NCBI RefSeq assembly: GCF_020621385.1
Contig: NZ_JAESVA010000004.1
Location: 62,001 to 126,000, forward strand
Origin: Acidisoma cellulosilyticum
Lineage (GTDB): Bacteria > Pseudomonadota > Alphaproteobacteria > Acetobacterales > Acetobacteraceae
Reading direction: 5' to 3'
Length of the DNA stretch: 64,000 bases
The first letter of the stretch is position 1, and each line of letters opens with the position of its first letter. Positions 51,953-62,743 of this stretch are shown here, one piece after another. A model generated the notes under the pieces. The model saw nothing but the letters and a program-made list of their open reading frames with translations, was not told where the DNA came from and made no database searches. The position numbers and the translations under genes were made by a program.

Positions 51953-54277
51953 GTGAGGGTTTCCCATCCCGTTGCAGGCCGAGGTGACAGTTTGGACGAT
52001 GGCTTCAAGCCGCATAGCTCCCACTGGGGCGTCTTTTCCGCCCGTTGGCAGAATGACGCGCTGGAGGTCCGCAATCATGCAGGCGACCCCGACCCCAATC
52101 TGATCGTCCAGAATTTTCCGGCGGCGCTGCGCCATCCGGCGCGCATCGCCAAACCCATGATCCGCCGCGGCTGGCTGGAACAAGGGGCCGGTCCCAGTGC
52201 CCGCCGTGGGCGGGACAGTTTCGTGGAAGTCACGTGGGATCAGGCGCTCGATCTTCTGGCCGGCGAATTGCAGCGCGTGAAGGACAGTCATGGACCCGGC
52301 GCGATCTTCGGCGGTTCCTACGGCTGGGCCAGTGCCGGGCGCTTTCACCACGCCCAAAGCCAGGTACATCGCTTCCTCAATCTGACGATGGGTGGCTATG
52401 TCCGCTCCGTCAACAGCTACAGCGCCGGTGCATCCTCCGTCATCGTTCCGCATATCCTGGGCAATTATCACGGCCTGACGATGCATAACGTGACCTGGGA
52501 GCAGGTCGCTGAGCATAGCGAAATCGTGCTCGCCTTCGGCGGCATGGCGTTGAAGAATTCGATGATCGCGGGTGGCGGCATCAGCCAGCATGTCGAGAAG
52601 GGCGCGATGCAAAAGGCCGCAGAACGCGGCTGCGCTTTCCTGCTTGTGGGACCCTTGCGCCAGGATCTGCCGCAGGAGGCGACGGCGGAATGGATCAGCG
52701 CCATCCCCGGCACCGATACGGCGCTGATGCTGGCGCTGGTTCATACGCTGGTGAGCGAAGGACTGCAGGATCAGGCCTTCATCGATCGCTATTGCGAGGG
52801 TTGGCCGGTCTTTCAGGATTATCTGCTGGGCGTGTCGGACGGCCAGCCCAAGGACGCGGCCTGGGCCGCGCCGATCACCGGCCTGCCCGCCGGGGAGATC
52901 ACGGCTTTGGCGCGCCGGCTGCACGGCAAGCGCGTGCTGGTCACTGTCGCGCATTCCCTGCAGCGCGCGGAACATGGCGAGCAGCCGGTCTGGATGGGCG
53001 CGGTGCTTGCCGCCGTGCTGGGGCAGATCGGGCTGCCGGGCGGCGGCTACGGCTATGCCATGGGGGCGATCGGCTATTACGGCCGGCGCAATAATGCCGT
53101 ATCCAGCCCGACGCTGTCACAGGGCCGCAACGGCGTGGCCGATTTCATCCCCGTCGCGCGTATCGCCGATATGCTGCTCAATCCCGGCGGGCAGTACCGC
53201 TATGACGGCGAGACGCGGACCTATCCCGACATCCGGATGATCTATTGGGCGGGCGGCAATCCCTTCCATCACCATCAGGACCTCAATCGTCTTCGCCGCG
53301 CCTTCGCGCAGGTGGATACTGTCGTGGTGCATGAACTGGCCTGGACAGCGACCGCGCGCCAGGCCGATATCGTTCTGCCCGTCACGATGACGCTGGAACG
53401 GGAGGATATCGGCTATAGCGCGAATGATCCGCTGATGGTGGCCATGCATAAGATCGTCGAGCCCTTCGGCGAGGCCAGAGATGACTACGCGATCTTCGCG
53501 GGTCTGGCGCAGCGGCTTGGCAGCGGCGAGCGTTTCACGGAAGGACGCGACGCGCGGGAATGGCTTGCGCATCTATATGACCGCACGCGCAAGTCGCTTG
53601 AGATGCAGGACCTTCCGGCGCCGCGCTTCGATGAATTCTGGGACGCGGGCAGCCTGACCTTGCCGCAGCAACCGGATGACGGCGGCTTCCTGCGGGCCTT
53701 CCGGGATGATCCCGTGGCGCATCCGCTGAAGACGCCGAGCGGCAGGATCGAAATCTTCTCTGCCAGGATCGCGGGATTTGAGGAGCCGGATTGCCCTGGA
53801 CACCCGACCTGGTTGCCGCCCGTGGATGTGCCCCGGCCGGGCGCGTCGCTGTTTCTGGTCGCCAATCAGCCGGCGACGCGCCTGCATAGTCAGCTCGATT
53901 TCGGCGGCCATAGCGCGGAGGCGAAGCGGCGCGGCCGGGAGGTTGCCAGCATGCATCCCGAGGACGCTGCGCGCCGCGGGATCAGTGACGGCGATATCAT
54001 TCGCCTGTTCAATGAGCGTGGTGCTTGTCTTGCCGCGCTTCGCGTGACGACGGATGTCAGGCCCGGCGTGGTGCAATTGCCGACAGGCGCCTGGTACGAC
54101 CCGGACGACCCCGAGGACGAAAACCCCCTTTGCGTACACGGCAATCCGAATGTGCTGACAAGAGATGTCGGCACCTCCGCCCTGGCGCAGGGCTGCACCG
54201 GGCAGTTGACGGCGGTGGAAGTCGAAAAATTCGACGGCAATTTGCCGCCCATCCGCGCTTTCCTGCCGCCGTCCTGA
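51953..54277 (+). CDS. bisC: Molybdopterin-dependent oxidoreductase, biotin/methionine sulfoxide reductase (BisC) type
   Basis: 774 residues of the DMSO-reductase type III family. KPHSSHWGVF near the N-terminus and GGSYGWASAGRFHHAQSQVH, with the Ser that ligates molybdenum, identify it; the C-terminal cofactor domain begins near FLVANQPATRLHSQLDFGG. There is no Tat signal and no iron-sulfur Cys motif, so it is a soluble cytoplasmic enzyme like BisC, reducing S- or N-oxides. The start is uncertain: GTG 51953 is given, while TTG 51992 has a better ribosome binding site (GAGGTGA). Divergent from the HisD-like operon and possibly under the same LacI repressor. Confidence 0.88.
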   Translation: MRVSHPVAGRGDSLDDGFKPHSSHWGVFSARWQNDALEVRNHAGDPDPNLIVQNFPAALRHPARIAKPMIRRGWLEQGAGPSARRGRDSFVEVTWDQALDLLAGELQRVKDSHGPGAIFGGSYGWASAGRFHHAQSQVHRFLNLTMGGYVRSVNSYSAGASSVIVPHILGNYHGLTMHNVTWEQVAEHSEIVLAFGGMALKNSMIAGGGISQHVEKGAMQKAAERGCAFLLVGPLRQDLPQEATAEWISAIPGTDTALMLALVHTLVSEGLQDQAFIDRYCEGWPVFQDYLLGVSDGQPKDAAWAAPITGLPAGEITALARRLHGKRVLVTVAHSLQRAEHGEQPVWMGAVLAAVLGQIGLPGGGYGYAMGAIGYYGRRNNAVSSPTLSQGRNGVADFIPVARIADMLLNPGGQYRYDGETRTYPDIRMIYWAGGNPFHHHQDLNRLRRAFAQVDTVVVHELAWTATARQADIVLPVTMTLEREDIGYSANDPLMVAMHKIVEPFGEARDDYAIFAGLAQRLGSGERFTEGRDAREWLAHLYDRTRKSLEMQDLPAPRFDEFWDAGSLTLPQQPDDGGFLRAFRDDPVAHPLKTPSGRIEIFSARIAGFEEPDCPGHPTWLPPVDVPRPGASLFLVANQPATRLHSQLDFGGHSAEAKRRGREVASMHPEDAARRGISDGDIIRLFNERGACLAALRVTTDVRPGVVQLPTGAWYDPDDPEDENPLCVHGNPNVLTRDVGTSALAQGCTGQLTAVEVEKFDGNLPPIRAFLPPS

Positions 54278-54292
54278 CGTTCTGACAGGGGA

Positions 54293-55597
54293 TCAGGGAT
54301 CGCGCGTCGGCGATCCTTGCGTGACACGCTGCCAATAGTCGTCGGCGCGCTTTTCGAAGGTGGCCGCGTCGCGTGCGTCGCTTTGATAAAAGGCGCCCTT
54401 GCCGATATTCGGTGCGTAGGTCTGCTCGACCCAGCCGCGGGGGTCATCATGCGGGAAGAGATATCCGACATGGCCGAGTTCGGCAGCGCCCTTGTAATGC
54501 GCGTCGCGCAGGTGCAGCGGTACGGCTGCCGGCGGCTGCTTTGCCACGAAGTCGAGTGCGGCCGAGATCCCCCGGCAAGCGGAATTCGATTTGGGAGCGC
54601 GCGCGACATGCAAGGCCGCATGGGCCAGGATGATCCGGGCTTCCGGATAGCCGATTTTCTCGACCGCCTGCGACGCGGCGACGGCCGTCTGCAAGGCAGT
54701 GTTATCGGCCAGGCCGACATCCTCGGAGGCATGGATCATGATGCGCCGGGCGATATAGCGCGGGTCTTCACCGCCCTGGATCAATCGCGCCAGCCAATAG
54801 AGCGTCGCATCCGGATCAGACCCGCGCATCGATTTCACAAATGCCGAGACAACATCGTAATGAGCGTCACCGGAGCGGTCATGATTGACCGGCGCGGCGG
54901 CATAGGCCTCCTCGATCATCGCATCCGTCACAATCGTTGCCTGTGCATCCGAATGACCGACGGCCAGGCTTTCCAACGTCGTCATGGCACGCCGGGCATC
55001 CCCGCCCGAACGGCCGGCGATGCGGCGGATCTGCGCGGGGGCGATTGTGACGGCAATCCCCGTCGCCGCCAGATGGTCGATGCCGCGCTGCACGACCTTC
55101 ATCATGTCCTCGATGGACAGCGGCTCAAGCTTGAAGATCGTCGACCGTGAGACCAGTGCAGGCGTCAGCACGTGATAGGGATTGCCCGTGGTCGCGCCCA
55201 TGAAGTCCAGGATACCGTCCTCGCAGAGCGCCAGCAGATCATCCGCCTGGGTCGCGGAAAATCTGTGAACTTCATCGACGAAGATGAGCGTCGGGCGCAG
55301 TTTGGCTTCGTCGGCGATTTTGCGCAGGTCCGAGACGCCCGCTCTGGTCGCGTTCAGCGGTCGGAAGGTCTTGCCGAGCATTTGGCCCACGGCCCGCGCG
55401 ATCGAGGTTTTGCCCAGGCCGGGCGGTCCATACAGGATGATGCTGCCCAGGCGCCCGGCCGCGATGCGCCGCCGCAGGATCGATCCTTGTCCGACGATCG
55501 GATCCTGACCGATGACCTCATCCAGCGTTTTCGGGCGCAGTTGCACGGCGAGAGGCAGCGGGTTTATCGGCGCGGCGGTTTCAAATAGTCCGGTCAT
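54293..55597 (-). CDS. rarA: Replication-associated recombination protein A (RarA/MgsA), AAA ATPase
   Basis: 434 residues. PLAVQLRPKTLDEVIGQDPIVG opens the clamp-loader-like AAA domain; GPPGLGKTSIARAVG is Walker A, LIFVDEVHRFSATQAD is Walker B, and ATTGNPYHVLTPALVSRS sensor 1. The C-terminal MgsA domain (SMRGSDPDATLYWLARLIQGGEDPRYIARR) is characteristic. It acts at stalled replication forks. ATG 55597 (MTGLFET) is chosen over an upstream frame without conservation. This is the only housekeeping gene in the window and has no evident link to the catabolic neighbours. Confidence 0.95.
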   Translation of the reverse strand: MTGLFETAAPINPLPLAVQLRPKTLDEVIGQDPIVGQGSILRRRIAAGRLGSIILYGPPGLGKTSIARAVGQMLGKTFRPLNATRAGVSDLRKIADEAKLRPTLIFVDEVHRFSATQADDLLALCEDGILDFMGATTGNPYHVLTPALVSRSTIFKLEPLSIEDMMKVVQRGIDHLAATGIAVTIAPAQIRRIAGRSGGDARRAMTTLESLAVGHSDAQATIVTDAMIEEAYAAAPVNHDRSGDAHYDVVSAFVKSMRGSDPDATLYWLARLIQGGEDPRYIARRIMIHASEDVGLADNTALQTAVAASQAVEKIGYPEARIILAHAALHVARAPKSNSACRGISAALDFVAKQPPAAVPLHLRDAHYKGAAELGHVGYLFPHDDPRGWVEQTYAPNIGKGAFYQSDARDAATFEKRADDYWQRVTQGSPTRDP

Positions 55598-55694
55598 GGT
55601 GACGCCAGGGCCTGCTGTCTGGGAAGCGATGGACGCGGGTATCAAATCCACCGGCTTCACGCAAATCCTGGCCGCCAGCCCAGGGCGCAGACTG

Positions 55695-56765
55695 TCAGGC
55701 GGAGGCGAGCTGCGCCTGCAGGGCCATTTGCCGCTGCATCTTGCGCTGCACCTGATCAAGCACGACGGCCGTGATGATCACCACCCCCTTGATCACCATC
55801 TGCCAGAAGGCATTGACGCCCATCATCACCAGACCGTCGCTGAGGACGCCGATGACGAAGGCGCCGACCACGGTGCCCCCGATGGTGCCGCGACCGCCCA
55901 TGAGAGAAGTGCCGCCGAGGACGGTCGCGGCGATGGCATTGAGTTCGAAGCTTTCACCGCTGGCCGGATTGGAGGCCACGAGTTCAGATGAGACAACGAG
56001 GCCAGCGAAGGCCGCACAGAGGCCGGAGATGACATAGACCGCGATCTTGATGCGCGCGATGCGCACGCCCGACAGACGCGCTGCATTCTCATTGCCGCCG
56101 ACGGCATAGACCTGCCGCCCGAAGGAGGTCTGGGTCGCGATATAGCCGGCGACGGCGGTCATCACCACCAAGGCCAGGATCGAGAAGGGCACGCCAAAAA
56201 TGGTACCCGAGCCCAGGAACGGAAAGCCGGTATTGCCATAGGCCGGCGTGCCGACAAGATTGGCGAAGGTCTGGCCGTTGGAGATCAGCAAGGCAGCACC
56301 GCGCGCGATATACAAGGTGCCGAGCGTCGCGATGAAGGGTGCGACATTGAGTTTGGTGACGAGCACGCCGTTGAGGCCGCCGATCACCATGCCGGCGGCG
56401 AGCGTCATGGCCACCGTTTCCACCACATTGGGATAAATGGTGACGCCCAAGGCATTGATCGGAATGCCGACATCGATGAGCCCGCCCGCGACCATGCCGG
56501 CGAGGCCGACGATGGAGCCGACGGAGAGATCGATGCCGCCGGTCAGGATGACGAAGGTCATGCCGATCGCCATGAAGGCATTGATCGCGACATGCTTGGC
56601 CAGAATGATCAGCGTCGACGGGGTCAGGAAGTTCGGCGTCGTGATCGAAAAGAAAAGCACGACGACGATCAGCGCGATGAAGGTGCGCATGCTGATCAGC
56701 AGCATCGGCAGGGAGAGGCTGGTCCCACCGCCAAGGCTAAGTCCACGGAGTTGAGCGATCTTCAT
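55695..56765 (-). CDS. Ribose-type ABC transporter permease (RbsC-like)
   Basis: 356 residues, about eight to ten membrane helices. GMTFVILTGGIDLSVGSIVGLAG is the conserved RbsC stretch, and SSELVASNPASGESFELNAIAATVLGGTSLMGGRGTIGGT the C-terminal signature. ATG 56765 follows the ATPase stop by one base; an in-frame ATG at 56786 inside the ATPase gene is possible. Last gene of the order binding protein, DUF2291, ATPase, permease. Confidence 0.92.
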   Translation of the reverse strand: MKIAQLRGLSLGGGTSLSLPMLLISMRTFIALIVVVLFFSITTPNFLTPSTLIILAKHVAINAFMAIGMTFVILTGGIDLSVGSIVGLAGMVAGGLIDVGIPINALGVTIYPNVVETVAMTLAAGMVIGGLNGVLVTKLNVAPFIATLGTLYIARGAALLISNGQTFANLVGTPAYGNTGFPFLGSGTIFGVPFSILALVVMTAVAGYIATQTSFGRQVYAVGGNENAARLSGVRIARIKIAVYVISGLCAAFAGLVVSSELVASNPASGESFELNAIAATVLGGTSLMGGRGTIGGTVVGAFVIGVLSDGLVMMGVNAFWQMVIKGVVIITAVVLDQVQRKMQRQMALQAQLASA

Positions 56766-56766
56766 C

Positions 56767-58296
56767 TTATGCGGCTTCTCTTGCATGGGATCTTGGCGTG
56801 GAGGCGGCCACAAGCGCTTCTTCTGTCATCGTTTCACGGGTGAATTCGCCGGCGATACGACCCTCCGTCATCACCAAGACCCGATCCGACAAGGCCAGAA
56901 CTTCCTTGAGGTCGGATGTCGCGAAGGCGATCGCCAATCCTTCATCGGCCAGACGTCTGATCGAGCGGAAGACCTCGGCCTTGGCGCCGACATCGATGCC
57001 GCGGCTGGGTTCGTCGAGCAGGAGGAGTTTCGGCAAGGTCAGCAGGGCCTTGCCGATGACGACCTTCTGTTGATTGCCACCGCTCAGCGCCGTGACCTCA
57101 ACCTCCGGGGTGGAGACCTTGATCCACAGCGAACGGATCATGCGCTGGACGCTGGCCTTCTCCAGCACCTTTGACACCCGTGAGAAGCGCGTCAGCCGCC
57201 ATAGCGATGCGAGCGACAGGTTGGCGCCGACCGACATGGATTGCACCAGCCCCTCGCGCTGCCGGTCTTCCGGCACCAAAGCCACGCCCTGACGGATACG
57301 ATCAGGCAGGGCCAGGCCAGCGAGGTTCTTGCCGGCGACGGTGATCTTGCCCTTGGCAGTGGGATGCACGCCCATGATGCATTCGAAAAGCTCGGACCGC
57401 CCGGCCCCGAGCAGGCCGTAAAAGCCGACCACCTCGCCCGCGCGCAGCGTGAAGGAGACGTCATTGACGACGCGACTGCCCTGGGGCCCGATCAGCGCAA
57501 TCCCCTCGGCCTGCAGCACCACGCTTTGGCCGTGATGGATGGTGGGTGTCAGCGCACTTTCCAGCGGGCCGACCATCTGATGGATGATCCAGGGAACCGA
57601 GATATCGGCCTTGGGCGCGCGTGCCTGAATCCGCCCGTCCCGCAGGACCGTGATATAATCGCCGATCCGCACAAGCTCTTCGAGCCGATGCGAAATATAG
57701 ATGATGGCGACGCCCGATTCCTTCAGCTCGGCCACGATGCGGAACAGGATATCGACCTCGGTCGCGCTGAGCGCGGAGGTCGGCTCATCCATGATCAGGA
57801 TGCGTGCATTCTCAACCAGCGCCTTGGCGATTTCCACGATCTGCTGCTGGCCGATACGCAGATCGCCGACCAGCATCTTGGGGTCCAGGCTCTGTCCCAG
57901 GCGCCGCAGAACCGCGCCCGCGCGGCGCACCTGCTCGGCATGATCGATCTTGAGACCGTGCAGACCCAGCGGATGGCCGATGAAGAGATTCTCAGCGATG
58001 CTGAGATTGGGGCAGAGGTTGAGTTCCTGGAAGATGATCGAGATGCCGTGCTCTGCCGCCTGCCGGACCGAACTGAACGAGACGGGCGTGCCGTCCAGGT
58101 CCAGCGTGCCGGTGCTGGGGCGTTCCGCGCCGGCCAGGATCTTCATCAAGGTCGATTTGCCGGCACCATTCTCGCCCACCAGGACATTGACCGCGCCGCG
58201 ATAGACGTCGAAATCGGCGTCGGTCAGCGCTGTGGTGCCGGGATAAACCTTGCCGATACCGCGCGCGCGCAGCACGATCGGGTCCTGCATCTGCAT
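56767..58296 (-). CDS. Ribose-type ABC transporter ATP-binding protein, tandem domains (RbsA-like)
   Basis: 509 residues. NBD1: GENGAGKSTLMKIL (Walker A), LRIGQQQIVEIAKAL (signature), ILIMDEPTSALS (Walker B). NBD2: GLLGAGRSELFECIMG, ALSGGNQQKVVIGKAL and LLLLDEPSRGIDVGAKAEVF. All motifs are standard, unlike the ATPase at 4823. ATG 58296 overlaps the DUF2291 stop by one base (TGATG). Confidence 0.93.
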   Translation of the reverse strand: MQMQDPIVLRARGIGKVYPGTTALTDADFDVYRGAVNVLVGENGAGKSTLMKILAGAERPSTGTLDLDGTPVSFSSVRQAAEHGISIIFQELNLCPNLSIAENLFIGHPLGLHGLKIDHAEQVRRAGAVLRRLGQSLDPKMLVGDLRIGQQQIVEIAKALVENARILIMDEPTSALSATEVDILFRIVAELKESGVAIIYISHRLEELVRIGDYITVLRDGRIQARAPKADISVPWIIHQMVGPLESALTPTIHHGQSVVLQAEGIALIGPQGSRVVNDVSFTLRAGEVVGFYGLLGAGRSELFECIMGVHPTAKGKITVAGKNLAGLALPDRIRQGVALVPEDRQREGLVQSMSVGANLSLASLWRLTRFSRVSKVLEKASVQRMIRSLWIKVSTPEVEVTALSGGNQQKVVIGKALLTLPKLLLLDEPSRGIDVGAKAEVFRSIRRLADEGLAIAFATSDLKEVLALSDRVLVMTEGRIAGEFTRETMTEEALVAASTPRSHAREAA

Positions 58297-58982
58297 CAAG
58301 CGCCGCTCACGACAAGCGTGACCGGCGTCACGTCGGTTTCCCCGGACGCGGCAGGGTCAGCCATGCCGCCCGAGAAGGTGACGGTCTTGCCGACGAGCGC
58401 CCCGAAATCGACGCCATGACGAATGTCGGCGATCGCCTTGGCATTCAGCGCATGGGACACTTCGGCATATTCGATCTGATTGACGAAGGTGGCGAAATCA
58501 AGAAAGGGCAGGCAGTCACGGATGGCGCTGCCGAAGACCACCGGCCCGACCTGAAGGATGACGGGCGACGACACATTCGGAAGGGCCAGCGTCAGCGTGC
58601 CGCGCGCAGATTTGCTATCGGATTGGGTGACGCGCCCTTGGCCCTTGACGGCAAAGGTCCAGGCGCCGCCATCGGCCGCGGGCGGCTGACCGTAAGCCTT
58701 GTCGGCCGCATCGGCATCCTTGGCGAGCCCGGCCAGAACAGTCGAGAGATCATGCGCCTGGGCCTGGAAAAAGGTGCTGACCTTGGGCCATAAACTATCG
58801 ACATAGGCATTGGCGTCGAACGTGTCGGGCTTCTGCGGGTCGGTCTTATCCGCGACGCCATTGCGGACGATCTTGCAACCGGGCAGCAGCGCCAGCAGCG
58901 ACCCCATGATCAGCATGTCACGGCGTGGCAAAGACGCGGCATGCGCAGAGATGCGCATGCCATGGGAGGTCGGGTTTCGCAT
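58296..58982 (-). CDS. DUF2291 family periplasmic lipoprotein
   Basis: 228 residues. After a 25-residue leader with SLPRRDMLIMGSLLALLPGC it has a lipobox (LLPGC), so it should be a lipoprotein anchored in the periplasm; the two Arg before the hydrophobic stretch could also suit Tat. The mature part (NAYVDSLWPKVSTFFQAQAHDL and the GTLTLALPNVSSPVILQVGPVVFGSAIRD region) fits DUF2291, a family found in ribose-type ABC operons with no defined role. ATG 58982 is used; TTG 58991 is an alternative. It sits between the binding protein (20-base gap) and the ATPase. Confidence 0.8.
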   Translation of the reverse strand: MRNPTSHGMRISAHAASLPRRDMLIMGSLLALLPGCKIVRNGVADKTDPQKPDTFDANAYVDSLWPKVSTFFQAQAHDLSTVLAGLAKDADAADKAYGQPPAADGGAWTFAVKGQGRVTQSDSKSARGTLTLALPNVSSPVILQVGPVVFGSAIRDCLPFLDFATFVNQIEYAEVSHALNAKAIADIRHGVDFGALVGKTVTFSGGMADPAASGETDVTPVTLVVSGA

Positions 58983-59002
58983 AAGTCTCAATGACCTGAA
59001 GC

Positions 59003-60057
<1,055 letters not shown>

Positions 60058-60102
60058 CTTTGGGGGCGGGCAGGCGCGGCGACGACCGGAAGCCCGTTCG
60101 TG

Positions 60103-61137
60103 TTAGCGGGACCCGGCGTCCGTGGTGATGAAGCGCTTGCCGGCAGGGTCGTCAGCCCGCTGCAGCCGTCCTTGCCGCAGCATGAGGTTGACATGCGCGA
60201 GGGTCTCAGAAAAAGCGAGACCTTTGTTGCGATTGTCCAACGGGCGGTTAAAAATCTGCTCGTTAATGGCGTTGACATTACACGGATGGGACGCCGCTAT
60301 CGTCGCGATCCGATCGCAGATCGCCGCGTGATGCGCCGCGATCTCGGCGATGCGGGCATGAAGTCCGCGAAAGGGCAGCTTATGGCCCGGCAGGACCAGC
60401 ACGTCATCCGCGATTTCGGCGCGGATCGCGGAGAGCGACGCGAGAAATAGGCCAAGCGGCGAGGCATCAGGCTCGATCGGCCAGACACCGATATGGGGGG
60501 TAATATCGGGCAGAACCTGATCGACGCTGAAAAAGATCTTCTCTTCCACGCAATGGAGCATGACCTGCTGATTGGAATGGCCGCCACCATGCAGGAGTTT
60601 GAAGTTCCGACCGCCGATGGTGAGGATAGCGCCCGCATGCAATGCGGTGAATTGCGGCGGCAGCGGCGTCACCATCTGGCCGTACTGCCGGATCGTATCG
60701 AGGAGATTATTGGCGATGGCGGGCGCCAGACCGTGGCTGGCGTAGAAATTGAGATAGGTGTCGCGCGCCTGCTCGAAAACACCGGCGGCGCGGGCGACCG
60801 TGAGCAGATATTCCGTCTCGCTCATCAGAAGCGGCGCCTCGGCCAGGCGCGCCAGCCAGCCGGCATTGCCGACATGATCGGGGTGGTGATGGGTCGCAAT
60901 CACGCGGGTGATGCGCTGACGACCAATCAGCCCGGCCAGAAGGCTGTGCCAGATCGCCTGGGTTGTCTCATCAGGCCAGCCGGTGTCGATAACGGCGAAA
61001 CCGCCTTCCTCCTCAATGAGGTAGACGTTCACGTGGTCCAGCCGCAAGGGCAGCGGCAGACGCAGCCAAAGGATGCCCTCGGCGATCTCAATCGTTTCGC
61101 CCGGGCGCGGGGGCTGAAGCGCCCCGGCCTCAGACAT
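60103..61137 (-). CDS. MBL-fold metallo-hydrolase
   Basis: 344 residues. VIATHHHPDHVGNAGWL is the metal-binding HxHxDH motif; LLHGGGHSNQQVMLHC, FFSVDQVLPDI and VLPGHKLPF supply the third His, the bridging Asp and the last His. The C-terminal extension after about residue 230 resembles the lactamase_B2-type helical tail (LLACTB2-like), common in thioester- or lactone-cleaving relatives. It follows MaoC by five bases and is the end of the CoA-transferase operon, where a thioesterase-like role is conceivable. Confidence 0.85.
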   Translation of the reverse strand: MSEAGALQPPRPGETIEIAEGILWLRLPLPLRLDHVNVYLIEEEGGFAVIDTGWPDETTQAIWHSLLAGLIGRQRITRVIATHHHPDHVGNAGWLARLAEAPLLMSETEYLLTVARAAGVFEQARDTYLNFYASHGLAPAIANNLLDTIRQYGQMVTPLPPQFTALHAGAILTIGGRNFKLLHGGGHSNQQVMLHCVEEKIFFSVDQVLPDITPHIGVWPIEPDASPLGLFLASLSAIRAEIADDVLVLPGHKLPFRGLHARIAEIAAHHAAICDRIATIAASHPCNVNAINEQIFNRPLDNRNKGLAFSETLAHVNLMLRQGRLQRADDPAGKRFITTDAGSR

Positions 61138-61142
61138 GCCGG

Positions 61143-61613
61143 TCAGTCCGCCGGTTTGCGTTCCACGAGCAGGATATGGTCGCAGGCCAGAACCGTCTCA
61201 CCGCGCTGGTTGATGACACGGCAGGATTCCACAACCCGGCCGAAGCCGTCGCGCTTCGGGTCCGGCTCCTTGGCGGAGATGGTGAGTTGCGTATGCAGCG
61301 TATCACCGATGAAGACGGGCTTGGGAAAGCGCAATCTGTCATAACCATAGGTGAAAGCTTTGGGATTGATCTCCGACGCCGTCAAGCCGATGCCGATCGC
61401 AAAGGTCATCGTGCCATGGGCGATACGCTGCCCGAAGGGCGTCGATTTGGCGAATTCCGCATCCATGTGATGCGGAAAGAAGTCGCCGGTATGGCCAGCA
61501 TGGACGACGAAATCGGTTTCCGTGATCGTTCGACCGGTCGTTTTCCGCGTGTCACCGATCGCATAATCTTCATAATAGCGGTCCGGCGACATGGTTTGGC
61601 GGCTTTCGGTCAA
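61143..61613 (-). CDS. MaoC family acyl-CoA hydratase/dehydratase
   Basis: 156 residues, one hot-dog domain. [37 protein letters not shown] is the R-hydratase motif with catalytic Asp and His. It adds or removes water at an enoyl-CoA or methyl-branched mesaconyl-type CoA double bond. The ATG at 61613 overlaps the stop of the preceding gene by 4 bases. With the CaiB-type CoA-transferase it defines an acyl-CoA pathway. Confidence 0.9.
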   Translation of the reverse strand: MTESRQTMSPDRYYEDYAIGDTRKTTGRTITETDFVVHAGHTGDFFPHHMDAEFAKSTPFGQRIAHGTMTFAIGIGLTASEINPKAFTYGYDRLRFPKPVFIGDTLHTQLTISAKEPDPKRDGFGRVVESCRVINQRGETVLACDHILLVERKPAD

Positions 61614-62743
61614 GGCAGCGTCGATCGATAGAGCGCATTGAGGTCCGCGATGACGGCGGCGGCGGGCGCCCTTTGCATAAGCCCGCTGCGCAGTCTTTCG
61701 GACGCCTCATGCTGGAACGGCATATAGCCGTCATGGCGCGGGCGCAGCCAGGCGCCTTCCAATGTCGCGCGGGTGTTGCGATAGAATTGGCCGACCGGCT
61801 CATTGACGGCCTTGCTGTCCCAGGCGGCGGCATGCCCGGGCTGGCCGCCCGCTTCGGCATAGAGCCCGGCCTGGGCCTCGGCCCCGGCCACCCAATAGGC
61901 GAAGTCGATCGCAGCCTCGGGGTGTTGGGTTCTGGCCGAGACCGCGATGCCGGTGCCGCCCAGGGCCGAGCCGACGGGGCCTGCCGCCCCAAGCCCCGGC
62001 ATATCGGCGAAGGCGATGCGATGCGGGCGGAACCCGGCCGCCGCGTAGCTGACATAGCCGTAGATGAGCGGCGCGCAGGCGATACGCGCCTCTGGCGCCG
62101 CCATGGCTTCGAAAACCGCGATCGGGTCCCAGTCGAAACAGGCGGGATCGATCAGGTCTGCCAGCGCGGCCAGTTGGTCATAGGCGACGGCCGCCAAACT
62201 GGGTGCGAAGAGCGGCGCCGAACCGTCCACCACCGGTGGCGCGCCGAGATTGCCGGTGAGCGTATAGAGGCTCATGAGCGTATGCGGGGACCGCAGCGGG
62301 CAAAGCACCGCGCCCTGCCGGGCGAGGGTCAACACGTCATCCCAGTGCGAGAGGGGGGCAGACAAAAGATCTGGCCGCCAGGCCTGCACTTGTGTTGCCG
62401 CGTCAATCGGGAAGGCCCATTGCCGACCGGCATAGGTATAGCTTGGATAGGAGGCGCCGACGCTACCGGCGGCCAGCGCCTGGGCTTCCGCCTGCCGCCC
62501 CGGCATGTCGAGCGGCAAAAGGCAGTTCTCGGCCGTGATCTGTCCGACATGCGGATGATCGATCACGATCAGGTCATAGCGCGCGGCCAATTCCTCCACC
62601 GGATAGGATTCGAAATCCTGCAGGGAGCGCTTGTCCCAGTCGATCTGTACGCCCGTCCGCTGCTGCCACAGGCGGGCGCAGGTGACCAGCGGATCATAGC
62701 CGCGCGGATGGCTCCACGTCATGCCACGCAGGATGATGCTCAT
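61610..62743 (-). CDS. Extracellular solute-binding-protein-like gene without signal peptide
   Basis: 377 residues. The start [20 protein letters not shown] goes directly into a binding-protein first strand, followed by [35 protein letters not shown] and the C-terminal [18 protein letters not shown], all reminiscent of family-1 sugar-binding proteins. There is no hydrophobic leader, and none is possible upstream because the start overlaps the CoA-transferase gene (ATGA). It is therefore predicted to be cytoplasmic. No permease or ATPase is adjacent. A role as a cytosolic ligand binder or enzyme partner for the CoA pathway is inferred only. Confidence 0.75.
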   Translation of the reverse strand: MSIILRGMTWSHPRGYDPLVTCARLWQQRTGVQIDWDKRSLQDFESYPVEELAARYDLIVIDHPHVGQITAENCLLPLDMPGRQAEAQALAAGSVGASYPSYTYAGRQWAFPIDAATQVQAWRPDLLSAPLSHWDDVLTLARQGAVLCPLRSPHTLMSLYTLTGNLGAPPVVDGSAPLFAPSLAAVAYDQLAALADLIDPACFDWDPIAVFEAMAAPEARIACAPLIYGYVSYAAAGFRPHRIAFADMPGLGAAGPVGSALGGTGIAVSARTQHPEAAIDFAYWVAGAEAQAGLYAEAGGQPGHAAAWDSKAVNEPVGQFYRNTRATLEGAWLRPRHDGYMPFQHEASERLRSGLMQRAPAAAVIADLNALYRSTLP

